8,412 nt of DNA, from positions 1-8,412 of the forward strand of contig JAFAJR010000249.1 of NCBI GenBank assembly GCA_019236085.1, given 5' to 3'. A program made the translations under genes and the position numbers. The notes beneath the pieces were generated by a model that saw nothing but the letters and a program-made list of their open reading frames with translations, had not been told where the DNA came from and made no database searches. The stretch comes from Candidatus Dormiibacterota bacterium (lineage in GTDB: Bacteria; Chloroflexota; Dormibacteria; Aeolococcales; Aeolococcaceae). Below are positions 1 to 5,043 of this stretch, piece by piece; within the stretch, counting starts at the first letter, position 1; every line of letters begins with the position of its first letter.

Positions 1-1880
1 TCGCAGCACTCCTGTATCGCAACTTTCCCAGCCAATCCGCCAAGACGGCAGACGCGGGCCAGCTGGCGCAGGCACTCGTCAATTACAAGGCCCACTCCAA
101 CGACAAGAGCCAGACGATCAGCGATGACCCGTCGCAGTCGGCCGAGCTGCAGAGCGACGGTCAGACGGTCACCTGGTACGCCGCGGACGGCACCAAGTAC
201 TCCACCACGGTCGAGGGGGGCGGCTCGCTCACCACAGAGTTCGACGACAATGGCTACTACAACTACAAGGTCGACACCGGGAGTGGGAGCAACTTCTTGC
301 TGAGCGTCATCCTGCCCAACCTTTTTCTCTTTGGCCTCATGGCGCTGATCCTGCTGTGGATATTCCGGCAGACGCAGAGTGGCAACAACCAGGCGCTGTC
401 GTTCGGCCGCAGCCGGGCCAGGCTGCTCGCCGGGGACAAGCCGGCGATCACCTTCACCGACGTCGCGGGTGTTGACGAAGCCAAGCAGGAGCTCAGCGAG
501 ATCGTCGAGTTCCTCAAATATCCCGACAAGTTCGCGGCGGTCGGGGCGCGCATCCCCAAGGGTGTGCTGCTGGTCGGGCCTCCAGGGACTGGGAAGACCC
601 TGCTGAGCAAGGCGGTTGCCGGCGAGGCCGGTGTGCCCTTCTTCAGCATCAGCGGCTCGGAGTTCGTCGAGATGTTCGTGGGCGTCGGCGCCAGCCGCGT
701 ACGTGACCTCTTCGACCAGGCGAAGAAGAACTCGCCCTGCATCGTGTTCGTCGACGAGATCGACGCCGTCGGCCGCCAGCGCGGTGCCGGCCTCGGTGGC
801 GGCCACGACGAACGCGAGCAGACCCTCAACCAGCTGCTGGTGGAGATGGACGGCTTCGAGACCAACACCCACGTCATCGTGATTGCCGCCACCAACCGGC
901 CCGACGTGCTGGACCCGGCCCTGCTGCGCCCCGGCCGGTTCGACCGGCACGTGATGCTCGACCGGCCGGACATCCGTGGCCGCCGCGCCATCCTCGAGGT
1001 GCATTCACGCAACAAGCCGCTCGATGCCGGTGTGGACCTCGAGGTGCTCGCAAAGCAGACGCCCGGCTTCAGCGGCGCCGACCTGTCGAACCTGATCAAC
1101 GAGGCGGCAATCCTCGCGGCGCGGGGCAACCGGAAGGTCATCACGATGCACGACCTCGAGGAGTCCATTGCGCGTGTCATCGCCGGGCCGGAGCGGCGCA
1201 GCCGGATGATCAGCGAGAAGGAGAAGACCACCATCGCCTTCCACGAGATGGGGCACGCGCTGGTGGGCAAGACGCTGGAGAACACCGACCCGGTGCACAA
1301 GGTCACGATCGTCAGCCGCGGCATGGCGCTCGGCTGGACCATGAGCCTGCCCACCGAGGACCGCTACCTGGTGAGCAAGGCCGAGCTGATCGACCAGCTG
1401 GCCCAGATCCTGGGCGGCCGCTGCTCCGAGGAGCTCATCTTCGGCGTCGACAACATCACCACCGGCGCTTCCGACGACATCCGCAAGGCCACCAGCCTGG
1501 CCCGCAAGATGGTCACCGAGTGGGGCATGAGCGACAAGCTCGGCCCGCTCACCTTCGGCGAGCGTCAGGAGATGGTGTTCCTGGGGCGCGACCTTGGCGA
1601 GCAGCGCACCTACTCAGAGGTCGTGGCCTCCGAGATCGACCAGGAGGTGCACCAGCTGGTGGCCGACGCCTTCCTGCGGGCCAAGAACGTGCTGCGGCAG
1701 CGCGAGCACGTGCTCCGGGTGCTGGCCACGAAGCTGGTCGAAGTCGAGACCATGGACGCCGCCGAGATGGACCGCATCATCATCGAGGTGGAATCCGGTC
1801 AGTCTTCTGCCGACGGCACCGCGCCCGAGGGCGTGACGGCGCCGCCGGCCGCCGAAGAGGAGACCGCGGCCTCCGCCTGA
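1..1880 (+). CDS. ftsH: ATP-dependent zinc metalloprotease FtsH, 5'-truncated by the window edge
   Basis: Membrane-anchored AAA+ protease that unfolds and degrades membrane and short-lived cytoplasmic proteins as a hexamer. The frame is open from base 3, giving 625 visible residues. The TTG at 297 lies just before the second membrane helix and is not the start; the true start and first membrane helix lie upstream of the window. In order: an extracytoplasmic segment (visible residues about 5-97), a membrane helix (about 98-121), Walker A GPPGTGKT (bases 576-599), Walker B IVFVDEID (741-764), the second region of homology with NRPDVLDPALLRPGRFDR (within 885-947), and the zinc site HEMGH (1242-1256; most FtsH have HEAGH). 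The third zinc ligand is probably the Asp at 1476-1478 in GASDDI. The C-terminal tail is rich in Ala, Pro and Glu. The gene is followed by a 437-base foldable region rather than a close downstream gene. Confidence 0.97.
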   Translation, partial: AALLYRNFPSQSAKTADAGQLAQALVNYKAHSNDKSQTISDDPSQSAELQSDGQTVTWYAADGTKYSTTVEGGGSLTTEFDDNGYYNYKVDTGSGSNFLLSVILPNLFLFGLMALILLWIFRQTQSGNNQALSFGRSRARLLAGDKPAITFTDVAGVDEAKQELSEIVEFLKYPDKFAAVGARIPKGVLLVGPPGTGKTLLSKAVAGEAGVPFFSISGSEFVEMFVGVGASRVRDLFDQAKKNSPCIVFVDEIDAVGRQRGAGLGGGHDEREQTLNQLLVEMDGFETNTHVIVIAATNRPDVLDPALLRPGRFDRHVMLDRPDIRGRRAILEVHSRNKPLDAGVDLEVLAKQTPGFSGADLSNLINEAAILAARGNRKVITMHDLEESIARVIAGPERRSRMISEKEKTTIAFHEMGHALVGKTLENTDPVHKVTIVSRGMALGWTMSLPTEDRYLVSKAELIDQLAQILGGRCSEELIFGVDNITTGASDDIRKATSLARKMVTEWGMSDKLGPLTFGERQEMVFLGRDLGEQRTYSEVVASEIDQEVHQLVADAFLRAKNVLRQREHVLRVLATKLVEVETMDAAEMDRIIIEVESGQSSADGTAPEGVTAPPAAEEETAASA

Positions 1881-1905
1881 CGCCAGAGAGTCCCTCGGGC
1901 GTTCT

Positions 1906-2029
1906 GGCCGGAGGCGGGACATCCCTCCAACGACACGGGATCTCGTTCTCGCTCGCCGGAAGAGAAATTGTCCGGCTCGCTCGCCCTTCGACCCTATCGT
2001 CGTAGCGAGGGATGCCCCGGCCTCCGGCC
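1906..2029 (-). repeat. Long hairpin element, copy 1 (orientation set by GAGCGA motif)
   Basis: Near-perfect inverted repeat starting 25 bases after the ftsH stop. The outer stem pairs 1906-1915 with 2020-2029 (10 bp), 1916-1918 with 2016-2018 (3 bp) and 1920-1927 with 2007-2014 (8 bp), with one A/C mismatch (1919/2015) and one bulged G (2019). Read on the - strand, the core contains CGAC/GTCG pairing, a GGG/CCC stem, and an apical stem GCCGGA/TCCGGC (plus-strand 1971-1976 with 1955-1960). GAGCGA flanks the apical stem on both sides (plus-strand TCGCTC at 1949-1954 and 1977-1982). The 79-base core aligns to the core of copy 2 in the opposite orientation. It may be a REP/MITE-like palindrome, a structured RNA on the - strand, or a processing or termination structure for ftsH mRNA. 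No T-run follows, so a classical intrinsic terminator is not supported. Confidence 0.8.
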
Positions 2030-2069
2030 GACGACGCAAGGGAGCTGCCGTCGCGTCGAAGCCCGCGCA

Positions 2070-2197
2070 AGCCAGACGGGAGGAACCGCCCCTCGCAGCG
2101 ACGATCGAGTCGTACGAGGAGCGAGCCGTAAGCTCGTTTGACGGCGAGCGACGAGAAGATCTCGAGTCGTCAGAGGGGCGGCTGCTCCCGTCGGGCT
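2070..2197 (+). repeat. Long hairpin element, copy 2 (inverted relative to copy 1)
   Basis: Outer stem: 2070-2073 with 2194-2197 (4 bp), an A/G mismatch (2074/2193), 2075-2082 with 2185-2192 (8 bp), a 3x3 internal loop, then 2086-2094 with 2173-2181 (9 bp). Inside are CGAC/GTCG (2099-2102 with 2166-2169), CGAG/CTCG (2106-2109 with 2161-2164) and the apical stem GCCGT/ACGGC (2125-2129 with 2141-2145) with an 11-base loop. GAGCGA flanks the apical stem at 2119-2124 and 2146-2151. The 78-base core matches copy 1 read from the - strand: 26 of 34 bases in the 5' part, 10 of 10 around the 3' GAGCGA, and 13 of 21 in the 3' part by hand alignment. Several differences between the copies preserve pairing. 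Confidence 0.8.
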
Positions 2198-2198
2198 C

Positions 2199-2216
2199 AG
2201 TGCGCTGCGGCGCACT
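2199..2216 (+). other. Short perfect hairpin in the upstream region of the pan operon
   Basis: AGTGCGC (2199-2205) pairs perfectly with GCGCACT (2210-2216) around a TGCG loop, two bases after the end of the second long hairpin element. No T-run follows, so I do not call it a terminator. It may belong to the 5' leader of the pantothenate genes or to the repeat cluster. Confidence 0.5.
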
Positions 2217-2226
2217 CCGTCGTACA

Positions 2227-2270
2227 CTTGCGGCGTTCGGCTCGCTGAGCCGCCCGTGGACGCCTGCAAG
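2227..2270 (+). other. Hairpin shortly upstream of the DUF2520 gene
   Basis: CTTGC and GGCGT (2227-2236) pair with ACGCC (2260-2264) and GCAAG (2266-2270), giving 10 bp with one bulged T at 2265. Inside it, CGGCTC (2238-2243) pairs with GAGCCG (2247-2252) around a 3-base loop. It ends 47 bases before the GTG start, so it could form part of a 5' leader that influences translation of the pantothenate operon. No promoter could be recognised between ftsH and this point, so whether it is transcribed as a leader is inference. Confidence 0.5.
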
Positions 2271-2305
2271 GCGCTGCGAGGCACCGCTCATCGAGCTTCT
2301 GCACC

Positions 2306-2310
2306 GGGGA
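2306..2310 (+). promoter_or_regulatory. Probable ribosome binding site for the DUF2520 gene
   Basis: GGGGA at 2306-2310 lies 7 bases before the GTG at 2318. The later in-frame ATGs at 2330 and 2342 have no comparable purine-rich sequence at the right distance, so this site favours the GTG start. Confidence 0.5.
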
Positions 2311-2317
2311 TGGCGAG

Positions 2318-3241
2318 GTGAACGCTGTCATGCATGGCGATATGAAGGCCGCGAGGCCGAAGCTCGGGTTCGTCGGCGCGGGCCGGGCCGGCAGCGCGCT
2401 GGCGGTGGGGCTGCGTGACGCCGGCTACGAGGTCTCGGCCATCAGCAGCCGCGAACCCCACGATGCGGACGAGCTCGCAGCCCGGTTCGGCGCGCGTTCG
2501 GTCTCCACACCGGAAGGCGTGGTTGCCGCCGCAGACCTGACGCTGCTCACAGTCCCCGACACCCAGATCGGGGTCGTCGCGGCATCCCTGGTGGCGTCGG
2601 AGGTCGAGCTTCGGGACCGCGCCGTGGTCCACTGCAGCGCCCGGCAGTCGGCTCGCGAGCTCCGCTCCCTGGCCCTGGCCGGCGCCGAGGTCGGAGTCCT
2701 GCATCCGCTGCAATCGCTGGCCGGGCCAGACAGCGCGGTCAACCTCCGGGGCAGCCGCTTTCGCGTAGAGGCCGAGGAGCCGCTGCGAACCGTGCTGCAC
2801 CGGATGGTGGAAGACCTGGGGGGCGCGCCCATCGAGGTGCCGGCCGAAGCGCTCGACCTCTATCACGCTGCAGCCGTCCTTGCGGGAAACGCACCGATCG
2901 CCCTGCTGGCCCGCGCCAGCAGGTTGCTCGAACAGGCCGGAGTGGCCCCGGCCGACGCGTGGCAGGGACTCGCGGCACTGATGCAGGGTGCCGCGGCCAA
3001 CGCCCGGGCGTCCGCGGCTGCTGAATCGCTCACCGGCCCGGTTGCGCGTGGCGACGCTGATGCGGTGGCCCGTCACCTCGAAGCGCTGGCCGGCGATCCG
3101 CAGCTCCAGGAGCTGTACCGCACGCTGGTCCGGGACATGGCAACGGTGGTGGAGCCGCGGGACCCCGCCGCAGCCGCACGGATACGGTCGGTGGTCGAGC
3201 CCCACGCCTCCCCTCGGGTCCGGCGCCCTCGGGTCGCCTGA
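2318..3241 (+). CDS. Rossmann-fold oxidoreductase with DUF2520 (COG5495), probable ketopantoate reductase of the PanG type
   Basis: 307 residues. An N-terminal NAD(P)-binding fold is shown by GFVGAGRAG (residues 17-25), followed by TVPD (78-81), HCSA (105-108, where relatives often have HTSG) and HPLQSLA (129-135). The C-terminal helical DUF2520 domain carries the family signatures YHAAAVLAGN (182-191) and LTGPVARGD (238-246). From memory of the literature, PanG, an alternative ketopantoate reductase, belongs to this family. The position directly before panB and panC, with no PanE in view, supports reduction of ketopantoate to pantoate, but activity is inferred from context. The start is GTG with GGGGA 7 bases upstream. 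It ends one base before the panB GTG, so the two are probably translated together. The tail after residue 290 is Arg/Pro-rich and unremarkable. Confidence 0.88.
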   Translation: MNAVMHGDMKAARPKLGFVGAGRAGSALAVGLRDAGYEVSAISSREPHDADELAARFGARSVSTPEGVVAAADLTLLTVPDTQIGVVAASLVASEVELRDRAVVHCSARQSARELRSLALAGAEVGVLHPLQSLAGPDSAVNLRGSRFRVEAEEPLRTVLHRMVEDLGGAPIEVPAEALDLYHAAAVLAGNAPIALLARASRLLEQAGVAPADAWQGLAALMQGAAANARASAAAESLTGPVARGDADAVARHLEALAGDPQLQELYRTLVRDMATVVEPRDPAAAARIRSVVEPHASPRVRRPRVA

Positions 3242-3242
3242 C

Positions 3243-4046
3243 GTGGGCGTCACCGTCCGGGACCTCGCCGCCTGGAAGGCCGAGGGCAGGCGATTCACGA
3301 TGCTTACGGCGTACGACTGGCCCACTGCGAAGCTTGTCGAAGCAGCCGGCGTGCCGGTGATTCTGGTGGGTGACTCCGTCGGGGACAACGTGCTCGGCTA
3401 CGCCAACACGCTTCCCGTGACGATGGATGAGGCTTTGCACCATGCCCGCGCCGTCGCCCGCGGCGCGCCCGGCTGCTTGCTGGTCGGCGACATGCCCTTC
3501 GGCTCGTACCAGGGGTCGCCCGACTCCGCCGTGGACAACGCCGTCGCCTTTCTGAAAGCCGGCATGCACGCGGTGAAGCTGGAGGGTGGCGGCTGGACCG
3601 CGCCGCTGGTCAAGCGCATGGCGGAACGCGGCATCCCTGTGATGGGCCATCTCGGTCTCACCCCCCAGTCGGTGAACGCCTTCGGCGGCATGCGGGTGCA
3701 GGCTCGGAGCGAGTCGGCGCAGCAGCTGCTGCTGGACCATGCACGCGAGCTGGAGGCCTCCGGTGCCTTCGCCGTCGTCCTGGAAGGGATGCCCCGCGAA
3801 ATTGCCGGCCAGGTGACCACCGCGCTGCGCATCCCCACGATCGGCATCGGCGCCGGGCCGGACTGCGACGCCCAGGTGCTCATCACCCACGACCTCCTCG
3901 GCGTCAGCCGCCACACAAGGGGCGGCATGCCGAAGTTCGCCAGGGCTTACGCTGAAATCGGCGAGCTGACGCTGAACGCGATGCGCGCATACGACGACGA
4001 CGTTCGCGCGGGCCGCTTCCCTGACGATGAGCACTCGTATCACTGA
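3243..4046 (+). CDS. panB: 3-methyl-2-oxobutanoate hydroxymethyltransferase (ketopantoate hydroxymethyltransferase)
   Basis: First committed step of pantothenate synthesis in the cytoplasm: it transfers a hydroxymethyl group from 5,10-methylenetetrahydrofolate to alpha-ketoisovalerate to give ketopantoate. The protein has 267 residues, normal for this TIM-barrel family. Visible signatures are LTAYDWPTAK (21-30), VGDS with metal ligand D44, DMPF with D83, VKLEGG with K112 and E114, GHLGLTPQ (135-142), catalytic E181 in LEGMP, and TIGIGAG (199-205). I chose the GTG at 3243, one base after the DUF2520 stop: it gives the expected short N-terminus before the first helix. Longer in-frame extensions would run inside the upstream gene. 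No clear Shine-Dalgarno precedes it, so translational coupling is likely. Its 3' end overlaps panC by 20 bases. Confidence 0.96.
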   Translation: MGVTVRDLAAWKAEGRRFTMLTAYDWPTAKLVEAAGVPVILVGDSVGDNVLGYANTLPVTMDEALHHARAVARGAPGCLLVGDMPFGSYQGSPDSAVDNAVAFLKAGMHAVKLEGGGWTAPLVKRMAERGIPVMGHLGLTPQSVNAFGGMRVQARSESAQQLLLDHARELEASGAFAVVLEGMPREIAGQVTTALRIPTIGIGAGPDCDAQVLITHDLLGVSRHTRGGMPKFARAYAEIGELTLNAMRAYDDDVRAGRFPDDEHSYH

Positions 4047-4920
4047 GCGGCCCATCCGCCTCGACGACCCCGACGCTCTGCGCCGCTGGTCGCTCCGGTG
4101 TCACGCCGCGGGGATGACGGTGGGCATCGTGCCCACCATGGGAGCGCTCCACGCCGGCCATCTGAGCCTTGTGGAGCGCGCGCTCGCCGAGTGCGACCGC
4201 GTTGTGGTCAGCATCTTCGTCAACCCGGCGCAGTTCGGTCCGGGCGAGGACTTCGAGCGGTATCCCCGCACGCCGGACAGCGATCTCGAACTGTTGCGCG
4301 GCCTCGGGGTGCACGCCGTGTTCCTGCCGACGGTGGCCGCAATGTACCCGGAGACGCCGCCGGTCAGGCTCCAGGTCGCCGGTGACTTGGGTACCACGCT
4401 TGAAGGTGCGCACCGTCCCGGCCACTTCGACGGCGTGGCCCTGGTGGTGGCGAAGCTCCTGATCAGCTCTCGGGCAGAGCGCGCCTACTTCGGCAACAAG
4501 GATGCGCAGCAGAGTGTCGTGGTCACCCGCCTGGCCCGTGCCCTCGACACCGGCGTCCAGGTGGTGGTCTGCCCTGTGGTCCGCGACCGCGACGGACTGG
4601 CGTTGTCGAGCCGCAATGCATATCTCGAGGCCGACGAGCGGCGGCGCGCGCTTGCGATCCCTGGCGGACTGGCCGATGCCGCACGTCTGTTCGATGCCGG
4701 TGAGCGCTCCGCCGCTGCACTCGTCGGCGCCGTGCGTGCATCACTCGACCGGGTTGCTGCCGAGATCGACTACATCACCGTGGTGGACGCGGTGTCATTG
4801 CAACCCGTCGAAAAGGCTGGTGCTGGATGCGAAATCCTTGTCGCTGCTAGAATAGGAAGGACACGGCTCATCGACGCACTGCGCCTTGGGCTGGATGACG
4901 CACCGGTCGTCCCTGGCTGA
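4027..4920 (+). CDS. panC: Pantoate--beta-alanine ligase (pantothenate synthetase)
   Basis: ATP-dependent joining of pantoate and beta-alanine, through a pantoyl-adenylate, to give pantothenate. 297 residues, close to the usual length. Visible motifs: PTMGALHAGH (36-45), containing the HIGH-type nucleotide-binding motif HAGH; FVNPAQF (64-70); YPRT (79-82); RPGHFDGV (130-137); FGNKDAQQ (155-162, where many homologs read FGEKDFQQ, with K158, D159 and Q162 kept); and ALSSRN (192-197), the KMSKS-like loop. The ATG at 4027 lies inside the end of panB, a 20-base overlap that indicates one transcript. The C-terminal dimer domain is complete, ending soon after the family's LID motif. No panD follows; instead there is a 119-base foldable gap before nadB. 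Confidence 0.96.
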   Translation: MSTRITERPIRLDDPDALRRWSLRCHAAGMTVGIVPTMGALHAGHLSLVERALAECDRVVVSIFVNPAQFGPGEDFERYPRTPDSDLELLRGLGVHAVFLPTVAAMYPETPPVRLQVAGDLGTTLEGAHRPGHFDGVALVVAKLLISSRAERAYFGNKDAQQSVVVTRLARALDTGVQVVVCPVVRDRDGLALSSRNAYLEADERRRALAIPGGLADAARLFDAGERSAAALVGAVRASLDRVAAEIDYITVVDAVSLQPVEKAGAGCEILVAARIGRTRLIDALRLGLDDAPVVPG

Positions 4921-4929
4921 CTTCAAAAC

Positions 4930-5043
4930 ATGCACGTGACCACAGTGAACAGCAGCGTCCACTGCGCTTCGGCGCAGAACGCGGGTCACATGCAGGGGGG
5001 TGGTGCGACGCTGGTCGCACATAGCAAGGCGGCAGTCAACTGA
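4930..5043 (+). CDS. Possible 37-residue leader ORF ending at the nadB start (speculative)
   Basis: An ATG at 4930 opens 37 codons ending with TGA at 5041-5043, which overlaps the proposed nadB CTG start (5040-5042) as CTGA. The encoded peptide begins MHVTTVNSSV, resembles no family I know and shows no obvious membrane or signal segment. No Shine-Dalgarno is visible before the ATG. Third codon positions are mostly G or C (29 of 37), which agrees with coding but is expected by chance at this base composition. The same bases form strong hairpins, so it may be chance, or a leader peptide coupled to nadB by stop-start overlap. Ribosome profiling or conservation of the frame would decide. Confidence 0.25.
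   Translation: MHVTTVNSSVHCASAQNAGHMQGGGATLVAHSKAAVN
4931..5020 (+). promoter_or_regulatory. Structured leader before nadB, candidate cis-regulatory RNA
   Basis: The 119-base gap between panC and nadB folds compactly. An outer stem pairs 4931-4941 with 4984-4994 (10 of 11 pairs, one C/A mismatch at 4935/4990). A one-sided loop (4942-4954) follows, then GCGT (4955-4958) pairs with ACGC (4979-4982), then CTGCGC (4962-4967) pairs with GCGCAG (4972-4977) around a cTTCGg tetraloop. A second hairpin, GTGCGAC (5003-5009) with GTCGCAC (5014-5020) and a GCTG loop, stands five bases before the nadB ribosome site. The position before NAD synthesis genes suits a riboswitch or translational attenuator. 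I do not recognise it as a known NAD riboswitch class, and no ligand or alternative fold can be shown here. Confidence 0.5.
5026..5032 (+). promoter_or_regulatory. Ribosome binding site supporting a CTG start for nadB
   Basis: AAGGCGG at 5026-5032 lies 7 bases before the CTG at 5040. The nadB frame is closed upstream by TAG at 5022-5024, and no ATG, GTG or TTG lies between that stop and the dinucleotide-binding motif. This purine-rich site therefore points to CTG as the initiation codon. Confidence 0.55.

Noticed and set aside
297..299. TTG as the ftsH start
   Set aside because: The frame is open to the window edge with a typical FtsH extracytoplasmic segment upstream; starting here would lose that domain and the first membrane helix.
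263..1354. Long - strand ORF of 363 codons opposite ftsH
   Set aside because: It is a GC-rich shadow of a clear FtsH coding frame, with low-complexity Ser/Arg/Pro composition and no recognisable domain.
1949..1984. CRISPR-like direct repeat (CTCGCTCGCC seen twice in copy 1)
   Set aside because: Only two 10-base copies, and they are the two TCGCTC flanks of the apical stem; there are no spacers or cas genes.
1906..2029. Intrinsic terminator for ftsH
   Set aside because: The stem is strong, but no T-run follows either arm and the loop region is about 80 bases long, unlike a classical terminator.
2138..2166. TTGACG at 2138 as a promoter -35 box
   Set aside because: The -10 position at a 17-base spacing reads CTCGAG, and the bases are explained by the apical loop and stem of the second hairpin element.
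1994..2284. - strand ORF of 96 codons in the ftsH to DUF2520 gap
   Set aside because: It runs through the palindromic elements, is rich in Arg and Ser, and has no ribosome site or homology; open frames like this are expected by chance at this GC.
1881..2317. RNase P RNA, tmRNA or SRP RNA in the gap
   Set aside because: I looked for their conserved cores (for example the GAGGAAAGTCC-type region of RNase P RNA) and did not find them; the region is better explained by two copies of one hairpin element.
2288..3388. Long - strand ORF of 366 codons opposite the DUF2520 gene and the start of panB
   Set aside because: The + strand frames carry family signatures throughout; the - strand product is Arg/Gly-rich and matches nothing I recognise.
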